NCBI GenBank assembly: GCA_944325555.1
Contig: CALVAN010000012.1
Coordinates: 1 to 62,838 of the forward strand
Length of the DNA stretch: 62,838 nucleotides
Reading direction: 5' to 3'
DNA from: Candidatus Gastranaerophilales bacterium
GTDB taxonomy: Bacteria; Cyanobacteriota; Vampirovibrionia; Gastranaerophilales; Gastranaerophilaceae
Shown here: piece by piece, positions 24,786 to 35,200 of the stretch
How positions within the stretch are numbered: the first letter of the stretch is position 1
How the letters are laid out: every line of letters begins with the position of its first letter
Position numbers and translations under genes: made by a program
The notes under the pieces: generated by a model
The model's database searches: none
What the model was told of the DNA's origin: nothing
Seen by the model: the letters and a program-made list of their open reading frames with translations, nothing else

Positions 24786-25871
24786 ATGTCATATAAAATA
24801 GCACTTTTGCCGGGCGACGGAGTTGGACCCGAAATTATAAACGAAGGCGTTAAAGTTTTAAAAGCTGTTGAGGAAAAATACAAAGGCGAAATTTCCTTTG
24901 AATTTGAAACAGCACTCATCGGCGGCTGCGCCTATGAAGCCTATAAAACTCCTCTGCCTGAGTCAACAATCGAACTGGCAAAAAAATCAGATGCGGTTTA
25001 CTTAGGCGCAGTAGGAGATTGGAAATATGACACACTTCCGCCAGAGGTGCGTCCGGAAAAAGCGCTGCTTGGAATACGCAAAGAGTTGAATCTTTTTGCA
25101 AACCTGCGTCCAGCTATTGTTTTTGATGAACTTTTAGAATCCTCTACACTTAAACCCGAAGTGATAAAGGGCGTCGATATCATGGTTGTACGTGAACTTA
25201 CCGGAGATGTCTATTTTGGCGAACCTAGAGGCATTGACACAATCGATGGCAAAAGAGCAGGCTACAATAACATGATTTATTTTGAACATGAGATTGAAAG
25301 AATTGCCCATGTCGCATTTAAAACAGCAATGAAAAGAAACAAAAAACTATGTTCGGTAGATAAAGCAAATGTGCTTGACTGTTCCAGATTATGGAGAGAA
25401 ATCATCACATACGTTGCCAAACAATATCCACAAGTGGAACTTACTCACATGTATGTGGACAATGCAGCCATGCAGCTTATCAGAAATCCAAAACAGTTTG
25501 ATGTAATCGTAACCGGAAACATATTCGGAGATATACTTTCCGATGAAGCTTCAATGCTGCCGGGTTCTCTGGGTATGCTGCCCAGTGCAAGTTTATCAAA
25601 CGGACAAATCGGAATGTATGAACCTATCCACGGTTCCGCACCGGATATAAAAGGTCAAAATATAGTTAACCCTATTGCTACAATATTATCTGCTGCAATG
25701 ATGTTAAAATACTCTTTTACAAATGATAAAGCAGCCAATGATATTGAAACTGCTGTTAAATCTGTTTTAAAGCAAGGCTATAGAACAAAAGATATATATA
25801 GTGAAAACACTGTGTTAACTACTACTTCGCAAATCGGAGATTTAATTGTAACAGAATTGTTAAGAAATTGA
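24786..25871 (+). CDS. leuB: 3-isopropylmalate dehydrogenase
   Basis: 361 aa, usual length. [15 protein letters not shown] at the N-terminus, [15 protein letters not shown] with the substrate arginine region, and [18 protein letters not shown] (NAD site) define LeuB. It oxidatively decarboxylates 3-isopropylmalate to 2-oxoisocaproate. Co-transcribed with leuD. GGGAG lies upstream of the ATG. Confidence 0.96.
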   Translation: MSYKIALLPGDGVGPEIINEGVKVLKAVEEKYKGEISFEFETALIGGCAYEAYKTPLPESTIELAKKSDAVYLGAVGDWKYDTLPPEVRPEKALLGIRKELNLFANLRPAIVFDELLESSTLKPEVIKGVDIMVVRELTGDVYFGEPRGIDTIDGKRAGYNNMIYFEHEIERIAHVAFKTAMKRNKKLCSVDKANVLDCSRLWREIITYVAKQYPQVELTHMYVDNAAMQLIRNPKQFDVIVTGNIFGDILSDEASMLPGSLGMLPSASLSNGQIGMYEPIHGSAPDIKGQNIVNPIATILSAAMMLKYSFTNDKAANDIETAVKSVLKQGYRTKDIYSENTVLTTTSQIGDLIVTELLRN

Positions 25872-26139
25872 AAAAACAGCCCTAAAAATGTTTAAAATTT
25901 CTAAATTTGGGTATTATTAATATGCAGGCAGTTAACATCCAGGCAGTACATACGGGTTGCGAAAAAAAAATTTGTTTAAGGCTTGGTTTAAAAGTTCTCT
26001 GACCTGCACTTTTTTGTTTAAAATTTCCCCAAAAAGAGTTTAAGTTAGTTCGCACATTCTTACGCTAAGCTACAGAATGAACAAATACGATGTCCTCAAT
26101 AGCGTTAGCGAAGAATAAACAATGCAACAGTTTATTATT
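25872..26139. other. Intergenic region after leuB
   Basis: No gene is seen in 268 bases. The block 'aggcagttaacatcc' near 25925 resembles the sequence just upstream of the tRNA-Ala gene ('aggcggttaacatcc', near 45757). A CATTCT/AGAATG stem lies at about 26054-26080. Nothing else stands out. Confidence 0.5.
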
Positions 26140-26988
26140 TTATCCCCAGTTATTTACATACATTTGTTGTCCAAAAATTTTACACAGGCTGCATTTTTCT
26201 GTTTCAAGATAACATTTTTTGCTGAAATCACAAAGGTTTGCACCACATCTTCCACGATAATCATTAACCAATGCAGGACAATTGTAAACCCCTGATTTTG
26301 TAAAAAGTCGTGAACTCATACAATCAAGATTCCAGTCTTTCGGACTTGGACATGTCTGCCGGGTTATTTGAGGATTTATGTCAGTAGGAATAAAGGAAAA
26401 ATTAATTTCTTCCGTTTCAAACTTAAATTTTCTACCAAGCTGACAAAAACCGTCTTTTAGGTCTTCTATCTGGGATTGTTGTGATTTGATAGTTAAAATA
26501 GGATTAAATCCATATTTGTTAAGAGAGGTTATAGCATGCAATGCTTTTCTAAACGAACCTCTGCCTGAAATTTCATCATTTTTCTTTTCATCATAATGGT
26601 TAATAAATATTTTAAAGATTATTTCATTTGTTCCTTCTTCTTCAACTCTTTTTAAAAATCTTGATTTTTTATCATTGATACAACTTCCGTCAGAAAAAAT
26701 AGTTACTGAACAGTAAGTTAAACAGAGTCGCAATATGTGATTAAACTCTGGATGCGTCATAGAGTTATTACCCGTTAAATAAATATATTTTAATTTACTT
26801 TTATCCGCTTTTAATAATGCATTTTTTATTTCTTCAAGCTGCAGATATTTTTTGTTTTTCTGGTTAAAACTCCGGCTTCTGTAAACATTAAAATTTGTAT
26901 TTTTTTCTTTTGTATATTCCAAATCTATAAACAGGTGATTTAATTCTTTCATTTCTACACATTGTGCCTGAATAATCGAGTTACTCAT
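26140..26988 (-). CDS. Radical-SAM-like protein lacking the N-terminal cluster cysteines
   Basis: 282 aa. The early part reads like a radical SAM barrel: LNHLFIDLEYT at the first strand, KYIYLTGNNSMTHPEFNHIL (normally GGEP) and VTIFSDGSCIN (normally TNG). The cluster-binding CxxxCxxC after the first strand is missing. The C-terminal ~75 residues hold nine or more cysteines (CPSPKDWNLDC, YNCPA, CGANLC, KKCY, KCSLC), like a SPASM/twitch cluster domain. So it may be a barrel that has lost SAM chemistry but still holds C-terminal clusters. Function unknown; family is inference from pattern. Confidence 0.6.
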   Translation of the reverse strand: MSNSIIQAQCVEMKELNHLFIDLEYTKEKNTNFNVYRSRSFNQKNKKYLQLEEIKNALLKADKSKLKYIYLTGNNSMTHPEFNHILRLCLTYCSVTIFSDGSCINDKKSRFLKRVEEEGTNEIIFKIFINHYDEKKNDEISGRGSFRKALHAITSLNKYGFNPILTIKSQQSQIEDLKDGFCQLGRKFKFETEEINFSFIPTDINPQITRQTCPSPKDWNLDCMSSRLFTKSGVYNCPALVNDYRGRCGANLCDFSKKCYLETEKCSLCKIFGQQMYVNNWG

Positions 26989-27199
26989 TTTTAGTGTTCC
27001 TCCTAAAATCTCTTCTTTTTTGAAATTTTAATTGCAAACAAATAAATAAAAAATTGCACATGTGTATAAAAAAAGATGCTCAACTTTCTATTCTTATTTA
27101 AAAACAATTTTCTAAATAAAACTAACGATATTTTTAAAGTTAAATTTTATGTTGCCGACTTTTTAATTGAAAACAAATAAAGTTACAGGAGAATTCCAG

Positions 27200-27370
27200 A
27201 TGGCAACTATAGTAGAAAACCTAAACGGACGGAGATTAATACGTGTATCAACTGATGACATCATCTCTCTTGTGAGAGAATATCAAAGTGCTTGTGCTAA
27301 CAGCAGCACTTATGAAGAAACAAGAAAAAAACTTGATAAAAAAGAGATATATCTTCCTGAAGATTTTTGA
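27200..27370 (+). CDS. Small hypothetical protein (56 aa)
   Basis: The ATG at 27200 is preceded by AGGAG 8 bases upstream, so I prefer it over an in-frame ATG at 27167. The product starts MATIVENLNGRRLIRVSTDD and is soluble and charged, ending PEDF. No family recognised. It lies upstream of a small exported protein, with no shared promoter obvious. Confidence 0.6.
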   Translation: MATIVENLNGRRLIRVSTDDIISLVREYQSACANSSTYEETRKKLDKKEIYLPEDF

Positions 27371-27443
27371 TTGATTAGCAAAATAAATACTGTTATAATT
27401 TAATAATCCAAAGAATAAAATGGAGAAAACGGAGGTAACTATA

Positions 27444-27794
27444 ATGAAAAAACTTTCTACTATTTTATTGGCAGCAGTATTTATGTTTAGTGCAGGCGCT
27501 TCTTTTGCTGCAAGCGGAAATTTCCTTCAGGATTATCAGCAAAAACGTAATGCAGCTATCAAAAAACAAGATGCAAAAATAAATGAATACCAGAAAAAGC
27601 AAGAAGAAGCTCAGAAGAAACGTGAAGCTGAAAGAAAAGCAAGATTAAAACAACAGGAAGAACAAAAAAAAGCATTACAAAAGAAACAAGAAGAATATAA
27701 GAAAAAACAGCAGGCTCAAAGAGAAGCTGCTCAACAAAGACAACAACAAAGAAAAGATGCAATTAAAAATTTAAAAGATTCTTTTAAATATTAA
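27444..27794 (+). CDS. Small exported coiled-coil protein
   Basis: 116 aa from ATG 27444 (GGAGG about 8 bases upstream; the in-frame ATG at 27420 is unlikely). Signal peptide MKKLSTILLAAVFMFSAGASFA with a clear cleavage site after Ala22. The mature part is almost purely Lys/Gln/Glu/Arg/Ala with continuous heptad character, one long helix. It probably sits in the periplasm; it could act as a chaperone-like or envelope-spanning rod, as with the Skp-like protein two genes on. Function unknown. Confidence 0.75.
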   Translation: MKKLSTILLAAVFMFSAGASFAASGNFLQDYQQKRNAAIKKQDAKINEYQKKQEEAQKKREAERKARLKQQEEQKKALQKKQEEYKKKQQAQREAAQQRQQQRKDAIKNLKDSFKY

Positions 27795-27822
27795 TATAAT
27801 TGTATAAAAGATATTATGTTGT

Positions 27823-27857
27823 AAAAAGAAAAGGCGGTATTTGGTTACCGCTTTTTC
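27823..27857 (+). terminator. Rho-independent terminator
   Basis: GCGGTA/TACCGC stem followed by a T-run after the coiled-coil gene. Confidence 0.8.
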
Positions 27858-27946
27858 TTTATCTGTTATATTTACTAAATCTCCATAATATGATAATGTA
27901 ATAAAAGCAAAAAGTTAGTTACTTTAAATAGAAAAGAGAGAGTTTA

Positions 27947-28390
27947 ATGAAAAAATTACTTACCTTACTTGCTATACTTGCAATCAGTTCACCGGTTTTT
28001 GCAGCAGACAAATATGCATCAGTTGACATAGACAAAGTGTTAAAAGGTTATAAAAAAACCGAAGCTATAAATAAAACTTTCCAACAGCGTGATGCTGATG
28101 TGAGAGTATTTATCGTAGAAGCACAAAAAAAAGTTGTTGCAGCAACAACTGACGAAGAAAGAAAAAAACTCGAGGATAAATACGCAAAAGAATTAAAAGT
28201 AAAAATGGATAAATTACAAAAAGATAAACTTTCTGCTTTACAAAGTATAGAAAATGATGTCAGAAAAGCCATAGAAGCTGAAGGTAAAAAAGGTGTTTAT
28301 GCCTTAATATTAACAAGCAACAATACATTATACGGAGCTGTTGATATTTCCGACAACATAATTAAAACATTAAACGCTTCATCCAATTAA
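27947..28390 (+). CDS. Skp/OmpH family periplasmic chaperone
   Basis: 147 aa. Signal peptide (MKKLLTLLAILAISSPVFAA, cut after Ala19 or Ala20), then YASVDIDKVLKGYKK, a long charged helical hairpin arm and a C-terminal return strand with KGVYALILTSNNTLYGAVDISDNII: the Skp fold. Skp holds unfolded outer-membrane proteins in the periplasm. Its position shortly before lpxD matches the usual skp-lpxD neighbourhood, though a short gene on the opposite strand lies between. It could serve the autotransporter at 53394. Confidence 0.88.
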   Translation: MKKLLTLLAILAISSPVFAADKYASVDIDKVLKGYKKTEAINKTFQQRDADVRVFIVEAQKKVVAATTDEERKKLEDKYAKELKVKMDKLQKDKLSALQSIENDVRKAIEAEGKKGVYALILTSNNTLYGAVDISDNIIKTLNASSN

Positions 28391-28403
28391 TGGTTCTTTA
28401 AAT

Positions 28404-28452
28404 AACAAAATAAAAGAGGTAAACTTTTTAGGTTTACCTCTTTGTTTTGTTA
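28404..28452. terminator. Bidirectional terminator
   Basis: AAGAGGTAAAC pairs with GTTTACCTCTT around a 7-base loop, extended by AACAAAA/TTTTGTT, between convergent genes. Confidence 0.9.
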
Positions 28453-28462
28453 TTAATGATTA

Positions 28463-28741
28463 TTAGGCCAATGTTCCGCCTGATACGAAGTTCATTACGT
28501 CAAAAAGAGTGTCTTTAACAAAAGCAACCGCAAGTTCTTTTACCGGTCTTTTGTCGATATAATCAAAAGCAATATAAAGCGGATCTCTTGAATTTTTAAA
28601 TCTCATTCTGATATCTTTTTTATCAAGGATTGCAAGACTTGCTTGAAGTTTATTTTCCTGTTGTGCTTTTCTCAAAAGGGGTCTGAATTGTCCGTTACCG
28701 CCTCTGTTGTTATTTGTATTTCCTGCCGGATTGATTGACAT
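28463..28741 (-). CDS. Hypothetical protein (92 aa)
   Basis: Not recognised. N-terminal 25 residues are Asn/Gly-rich (NNNRGGNGQF), then a compact helical domain with LQASLAILDKKDIRMRF and a hydrophobic C-terminus (DVMNFVSGGTLA). GGAG precedes the ATG. Its upstream region carries two direct repeats GTATATACTTTT (28781 and 28803, spaced 22 bp) and TTTTGTTACAAAA, partly shared with the promoter of the 485-aa protein at 36710, which suggests common regulation. Confidence 0.7.
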   Translation of the reverse strand: MSINPAGNTNNNRGGNGQFRPLLRKAQQENKLQASLAILDKKDIRMRFKNSRDPLYIAFDYIDKRPVKELAVAFVKDTLFDVMNFVSGGTLA

Positions 28742-28780
28742 TTTAGAATCTCCTTTTGTATATCTCTTATATATATAAAG

Positions 28781-28828
28781 GTATATACTTTTAAGAAATT
28801 GCGTATATACTTTTATTTTGTTACAAAA
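28781..28828 (-). promoter_or_regulatory. Candidate regulatory site with 22-bp spaced direct repeats
   Basis: GTATATACTTTT occurs at 28781-28792 and 28803-28814, two helical turns apart, next to TATTTTGTTACAAAA (28814-28828). The order on the coding strand matches the region before 36710. Confidence 0.45.
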
Positions 28829-28931
28829 AGTTTACATAAAGACAATATTAAATATATATAAATATTTTTGTATTTTTAGCTTGATGGTATTAAAATAAAA
28901 TAATATCAGTAAAAGAGAAAGAGGGAGAGAG

Positions 28932-30020
28932 ATGAAAAGTTACAAAATAGAGGAACTATCAGAAATAGTTGGAGGCATACTTACTAAAATAAACGAAGCA
29001 AGTATAAATAAACTTTTGCCACCTCTTTTGGCGGATGAAAATTCTCTTGCACTGGCTTTGTCAGAAGAAGAAATTGAAAACCTTATGAAAACAAAAGCAA
29101 AAGTTGCTCTTGTTCCTCTTGGTGTAAACTTTGAACATATATCAACAATCGAGGTTGAAAGACCAAGACTTGCAATGATGAAATTACTTCATCTCTTTTA
29201 TGATGCACCGGATGCACCTGTTGGCATACATCCATCTGCAGTTATTCACCCTGAAGCAAAAATAGGTGAAAATGTTTCTATCGGTCCAAATGTCGTTATT
29301 TCAAGAAACGCAGTTATCGGAAATAATACAAAACTTCTTGCAAATATATATATAGGTAAAAACTCTACTGTCGGAGAAAATTGTCTGTTTCATCCGGGCG
29401 TAAACATCGGCGACAATTCTCACATCGGCAACAGAGTAATTCTTCAACACGGCGTAAGCATCGGCGCTGACGGTTTCAGTTTTGTAACAGAAAACCCTGA
29501 TGTTATAGAACAAGCACGTAAAGAAGGTTCAGTAAAAGAATCCAATACAAAACAAAAAGTTTATAAAATTCCGTCTATCGGCGGCGTAGTAATTGCTGAT
29601 GACGTTGAAATAGGAGCAAACACTTGTATTGACAGAGGTACAATTGAAAACACAGTTATTGGACCTCAAACAAAAATCGACAACCTTGTACAAATCGGTC
29701 ACAACTGCAAAATCGGCGGTGCGTGTATGATTGTTTCTCAGGTAGGTCTTGCAGGCAGCTGCAAAATCGGCGACCGTGTCGTTATCGCAGGTCAGGCAGG
29801 TCTGGCAGACCACCTCAGCATAGGTTCCGATTCCATTATCATGGCGCAGGCAGGTGTTACAAAATCCTTCCCTGACAAATCAATTATCATCGGCGCTCCT
29901 GCCGTTCCGAGAAAAGACTTCATCAAACAGCTAAAAATGCTAAAATCTGCAGAGGAAGCCGTTGCAAAATTTAAAAAATATGAACATTTGCTTGATACAC
30001 TTGAACAAGGGGAAGAATAA
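28932..30020 (+). CDS. lpxD: UDP-3-O-acylglucosamine N-acyltransferase
   Basis: 362 aa. N-terminal uridine-binding domain (1-105), then the left-handed beta-helix of hexapeptide repeats ([14 protein letters not shown] and onward) and a C-terminal helical tail. The catalytic histidine lies in the [11 protein letters not shown] segment (about residue 258). It adds the second acyl chain in lipid A synthesis. First gene of lpxD-lpxC-fabZ-lpxA; its TAA overlaps the ATG of lpxC. Confidence 0.96.
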   Translation: MKSYKIEELSEIVGGILTKINEASINKLLPPLLADENSLALALSEEEIENLMKTKAKVALVPLGVNFEHISTIEVERPRLAMMKLLHLFYDAPDAPVGIHPSAVIHPEAKIGENVSIGPNVVISRNAVIGNNTKLLANIYIGKNSTVGENCLFHPGVNIGDNSHIGNRVILQHGVSIGADGFSFVTENPDVIEQARKEGSVKESNTKQKVYKIPSIGGVVIADDVEIGANTCIDRGTIENTVIGPQTKIDNLVQIGHNCKIGGACMIVSQVGLAGSCKIGDRVVIAGQAGLADHLSIGSDSIIMAQAGVTKSFPDKSIIIGAPAVPRKDFIKQLKMLKSAEEAVAKFKKYEHLLDTLEQGEE

Positions 30021-30838
30021 TGACAATGACAGCTGCTGTTAATACAATATTAAAGGAAGTATCAGTATCCTCCAAAGGCTTGATGACAGGTATGGAGTCC
30101 ACAGCAAGACTTGTACCATCGGATACAAAAGGGATAAGATTCCACATAGGCGACAATGTTCTTGAAGCAAGTGTTGATAACGTCGTTTCAACTGAGCACT
30201 GCACAGTTATTGGTAATCAAAACATGAAGGTTATGCTTATTGAACATTTTATGGCAGCTTGTGCAATTTGCCATATAGATGCAATTGATGTTTATCTTAC
30301 ACATTTTGAAATGCCTATATTAGACGGTGGTTCTGCTCAGTGGGTTGAAATATTTAAACAGGCAAACAACAGTTCAAATGAAAGTTATGTTTTAACTGAG
30401 CCGGTTTCTTATTTTAACGGCAAAACACATTTGATAGTAGTTCCGTCAGACGATTTTAAAGTTACTTATTCAGTAAACTTTAATCATCCGGAACTTAACC
30501 ACAGATGGGTTTCTTTAGACAAAGAAAAAATGAATGAAATTATCGAAGCAAGAACATTCGGCTACTTAAAAGAGCTTGAAATGCTTCAAGCTGCAGGTTA
30601 TGCAAGAGGTGTAAGTCTTGAAAATACTGTAGGCATGACAGAAGATGGCTATACATCACCTTTAAAAAGTGATTTTGAACCAGTAAAACACAAAATTCTT
30701 GATTTAATCGGTGATTTTTACCTGACAGGCTTTAATCCATTGGACTTAAAAGCAGAAGTAATTGTTAAAGAAGCCGGACACGCTGTGCACGTAAAAGTTG
30801 CAAAACTTTTGAAAGACAAAATACAAAAAGAAGTTTAA
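30020..30838 (+). CDS. lpxC: UDP-3-O-acyl-N-acetylglucosamine deacetylase
   Basis: 272 aa. Zinc ligands fit LpxC: His in VSTEHC (about residue 60) and the late pair in LKSDFEPVKHKILDLIGDFYLTG; EHFMAA and the C-terminal AGHAVHVK motif are typical. It catalyses the committed step of lipid A synthesis. Translation is coupled to lpxD through a one-base overlap (TAATG). Confidence 0.95.
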   Translation: MTMTAAVNTILKEVSVSSKGLMTGMESTARLVPSDTKGIRFHIGDNVLEASVDNVVSTEHCTVIGNQNMKVMLIEHFMAACAICHIDAIDVYLTHFEMPILDGGSAQWVEIFKQANNSSNESYVLTEPVSYFNGKTHLIVVPSDDFKVTYSVNFNHPELNHRWVSLDKEKMNEIIEARTFGYLKELEMLQAAGYARGVSLENTVGMTEDGYTSPLKSDFEPVKHKILDLIGDFYLTGFNPLDLKAEVIVKEAGHAVHVKVAKLLKDKIQKEV

Positions 30839-30857
30839 TTAATATAAGGAGTTATAG

Positions 30858-31313
30858 ATGACAGAACAAACCACAAATGAGGAAAAACTGCAGTTTGACG
30901 TTATGCAGATTATGGACATGATTCCTCACAGATATCCGTTTTTGCTGGTTGACCGCATTACGGAATGCGTACCCGGTAAATATTCCAAAGGTTATAAAAA
31001 CCTTACTTTTAATGAACCGTTTTTCCAAGGGCATTTTCCAGGAAATCCTATTATGCCGGGAGTTTTGCAAACAGAAGCTCTTGCACAACTTGGTGCAGGT
31101 ATCTTAATGACTATGCCTGAATACAAGGGCAAACTCGTTGTTTACGCAGGTATTGATAATTGCAGATTCAAACGTATTGTGCGTCCCGGTGACAGGTTGG
31201 ATATGGAAGTTGAACTTATAAAAGTAAAAGGACCGATTATCAAAGCACAGGGAAAAGCTATGGTGGACGGACATCTTGCAATGTCGGCCGATATGATTTT
31301 TTCTGTAATGTAA
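30858..31313 (+). CDS. fabZ: 3-hydroxyacyl-ACP dehydratase FabZ
   Basis: 151 aa. Hot-dog fold: [17 protein letters not shown] and [23 protein letters not shown] with catalytic His and Glu. It dehydrates 3-hydroxyacyl-ACP and competes with LpxA/LpxD for the same substrate, explaining its place in the operon. AAGGAG precedes the ATG, 19 bp after lpxC. Confidence 0.97.
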   Translation: MTEQTTNEEKLQFDVMQIMDMIPHRYPFLLVDRITECVPGKYSKGYKNLTFNEPFFQGHFPGNPIMPGVLQTEALAQLGAGILMTMPEYKGKLVVYAGIDNCRFKRIVRPGDRLDMEVELIKVKGPIIKAQGKAMVDGHLAMSADMIFSVM

Positions 31314-31374
31314 TTAACTACAATAACTTTGCGGGCTGATTGAACAAAGCCCCAAATTTTAGAATGGAGCCAAA

Positions 31375-32163
31375 ATGATTGATAACAGAGCAATAATATC
31401 CGATGATGCGCAAATAGGTCAAAACGTAACAATAGGTGCAAATGCAGTAATCGGCAAAAACGTAAAAATCGGTGATAATGTGATTATTATGCCTAATGCA
31501 TATCTTGAATATTGCGAAATTGGCGATGGCACTGTAATATCACCATTTGCGAGTATCGGTACCGCTCCGCAGGATTTGGGCTACAAAAACGAGCCGACAA
31601 AATCCATCATCGGTAAAAACTGTATTATTAAAGAGTATGCAACGGTTAACAGAGCTTCGGGTGAAGGAAAGGCAACAGTTGTAGGCAACAAATGTATGTT
31701 AATGACATCTTCACACGTTGCACACAACTGCGTTCTTGAGGATGAAGTAATTATGGCTAACCTTGCGACTATCGGCGGGCATTGCCATGTTGGATTCGGT
31801 GCTTTTTTAGGCGGAATGAGTGTTTTTCACCAAAACCTCAGAATCGGAGAAATGTGTATAATAAGCGGATTTTCTGCAGCAAGAATGGATTGCCTGCCTT
31901 ATGTAAAAGGCGAAGGCCGTCCTCCTATTCCTCACGGAATTAATGCTATCGGTTTAAAAAGACGAGGAATCCCGGCAGAAGTTCGTGACCACTTAAAAGA
32001 AGCTTTAAAAATCCTTAAGTCAGAAAAATATCTTATTTCAAAAGCTTGCGATGTAATTGAACAAGAAGTTCCACAGGACGAATACGTTAAAAAGTTTGTT
32101 CAATTCATACGTGAATCAAAACGAGGTATTACCCTAAGAAAAGCCGAAAACACTATGTGTTAG
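31375..32163 (+). CDS. lpxA: UDP-N-acetylglucosamine O-acyltransferase
   Basis: 262 aa. Left-handed beta-helix of hexapeptide repeats starting at residue 5, with the catalytic histidine in MTSSHVAHNC (about 120) and the C-terminal helical region. It starts lipid A synthesis by acylating UDP-GlcNAc. A gap of 61 bases after fabZ contains a weak stem (GGGCT/AGCCC, 31333-31352). lpxB is not in the window. Confidence 0.96.
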   Translation: MIDNRAIISDDAQIGQNVTIGANAVIGKNVKIGDNVIIMPNAYLEYCEIGDGTVISPFASIGTAPQDLGYKNEPTKSIIGKNCIIKEYATVNRASGEGKATVVGNKCMLMTSSHVAHNCVLEDEVIMANLATIGGHCHVGFGAFLGGMSVFHQNLRIGEMCIISGFSAARMDCLPYVKGEGRPPIPHGINAIGLKRRGIPAEVRDHLKEALKILKSEKYLISKACDVIEQEVPQDEYVKKFVQFIRESKRGITLRKAENTMC

Positions 32164-32210
32164 TTTACAAAACTTAATACAAAAGACAATTTTCGGTATG
32201 CAGGACAATT

Positions 32211-32247
32211 AAAATCTGTATGAAAAATTTTCATACAGATTTTTTTA
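32211..32247. terminator. Terminator of the lpx operon, overlapping the next start codon
   Basis: AAAATCTGTATGAAAA pairs perfectly with TTTTCATACAGATTTT, followed by T. The annotated ATG of the 1009-aa gene (32220) lies in the left arm of this hairpin. Confidence 0.85.
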
Positions 32248-35200
32248 TTTCTAATATAAATAATAAAAAATATAATAATAAAATACAAAATAAACAAAAT
32301 CCCCCGACCTTTAAAACATATAATATTGCCGTACCCGTCGAGGAATCCAAACCCTTGTCTTTAATCGGACAAATAATGTTAACACTGCAGAGCTTAACAG
32401 AAGGCAGTGTCCAAAAGTCTGCAGCTTTGTCCGACAATAAATCATCAAATTTTATCGCACATAAAATAGCGCAACCACTAACAAACACACTCCCCAATAA
32501 AAATCATTTGATAAATACAGATACAATAACAATCGGTTCACAAAATAGCGATGTATGTTATCAAACCGAAAACCTCGAAGCAATTTTTGCACAAAAAGCT
32601 CCATTATCTCAAAAAACAAAACAATTCAGCCAAAATAGCATACAAAACTTTAATAGAGAAATACCGAAAAATAACAGTACAGTGCTTTCAGGTAAATCTA
32701 ACAATCCGCTGCCGTCTGTTTTTAATTTTCTTACGGAATTAAAAAATAAACTTACAGACAAATTATTCCCAACAGAATACAAAAAAACAGAGGGTAACCA
32801 GATAAAAAACGGCAATTTCTCCCATATAAAAAATCAAGCATTTCACAACGAACAAGGCAACAACGAACATTTGTCCACTCATCAGCAATTCCCGGATGCC
32901 GGAGTTATAAAAACACAGCCAGATATCCATCCGGAAAACCTCAACAACCCAAACAGAAAAAACACCGAGTCAATAAAGAAAAAGCATAAATCTCCCAATA
33001 ATTTCAATGATGTAAAAACAGACCTGTTAAAAAACAGCGCCAATAATACAAAACAAGAGACAAACAGTATTCCTGCCCAATATTTTTGGTACTATTTGTA
33101 CTTGCTTGCGCTATTAAACAAGGCAGAAAACAACAAACTTGTTAATAATAAATCAAATAAAAACATTTTATCTGATAACGACTTACCGGAAAGACAAAAT
33201 TTTAAACACACAACAACACAACAAACAGAAAAAAACTCGAAACAAAACTTCAGAAAGACGACAGATTATAATGGCAAACAAAGTTCTTTGCCAAGAGGAA
33301 ATTTTCCTGCTGAAAACAATGTTCAAAGCAAATTAAATAAAAAAACAAAATCCGATGTTGAAAAATATTACTACACACTGAGCCTGCTTTCTCATTCCTC
33401 ATTAAACAATTTTGTCGAAAGATTTTCAGACTCACAAGACCACAACCAGATTGAGGAAAGATTAAAAAACACCTGCGATCTTGTTGATTACATCGAGCAG
33501 TCTGGTGTATCTCATGCTGTTATAAAAGATTTTGTGAAAGTACACTTTGACTATTTCGGCAATTATCATCAGGATGCGTTTGAGTCTTTCAGAGTCTTAA
33601 AGGGTAATGTCGAAAATCAGAAACAAACAGCCTATAAAGTAATAAACATACTTGAACATTACAAAGAAAAAGATAACAAAGACAAAAATGATACCGTAAA
33701 AAAACTTGAAAAAGCCTTTAAACGGTATGGACTGGGCGGAAACAACGAGTTTAGCGAATATATAGACTATTTAGAGCACATAAATACACAAAATTCAGAA
33801 ATAAACAAAGCACTTTTGAATTCGGTAAAACTAAAATCCGAAAAATGCGATTTAAATACATTACTGGAATTCATCTGCAGATACAAAAATTACGGTATAT
33901 ACATAGAACATTTGCATGAGTTTCTCGCATTGGATAAAGAAACAGAAAACAGCATATACAGAAAATTTGTCGATTTACACAAAAACGAACCTAAAATTTC
34001 AACCGACATAAAAACCTCGTTCAGTGATAACCTCAAATTAATAAAAGCAAATGAAGAATATCTGGATGCACCGTCTAAAAGATTGGTCAAACAAATTAAT
34101 ACGGATACATATCGTATTTTTGATAAACTTCAAAACGACTTATCCCTTGAAGATTCCGCTGTTGTCGCAAACAAACTGGTAAATGCAGATACAACACATT
34201 TACAAACAACTGAACTTGAAATCGAGAATGATATTTTAAAAACAGCAAAAGACAATTATATGTGGAAATTTGACAAAAACCTTTCTGCAGAAGAGGTTCA
34301 AAAGCTTTTTAACAAAATCGATACAAACTCTGCAAAATCAAAAAACACAAATTTATCTGATGTTAGCAAAAATCTTACGGCCAAAGATATAACCGACAAA
34401 GTATCTTACATTAATGATTTGGAACAAAAAAATATTACAGTCCGTAAAAAAACACAAAAAAATCAGGCTTCGAACTTGTATCAGATTAAAAAAGAAGCAG
34501 AAAAACAAACCGGAGAAAAACAAGCACAAAAACAAAAAATCAGAAAAGATATAAAGACGGAACAATTTAATGCCAAAAAACAACCCGCCAACATATCACA
34601 GGAAAATATTGCCGATACAAAACAGGAATATATAGACACCAAACAAATCTCGGACGAAAAGAACACGGATTCCATACAAAATACTCCGGATAAAACCATA
34701 AAAAACAATACGGAAAAAGAAAATCACCAAAACAGCACCGCTAAAAAACCCAATACACAGGAAAACGAAATCATCACGACAATTGAAGAAACTCCAAATA
34801 CGGAAAACACATCTAAAATTGTTAAAAATAACACCCAATTTGCAAAGAACACAAAAAAAATACAAAAGAGCAAAAGTACCGTTGAAAAAACTGAAGACAA
34901 AGATGAATCAGCAGATTCAACACAGCTTTGCCAACAATCCGTTAACGGTGAACGGATTATAAAAACAAAACAATTTCAAAAAACCAATGCACACAAAAAA
35001 TCCGAAAAAAATAACAAACGAAACGAAAAACAAATAGAAACCGCTCATCTGAACAATAACGTGATTTCTCTTCAAAGCATTATAAAATTAAACCAACAGC
35101 TGAATTATGAAAGAAATACAAAATACGGAAACCAAAACAGAGAAGCGCTGGAACAATATATTTCTCAAATCCGCTTTAAAAAATACCAATCCGAACAAAA

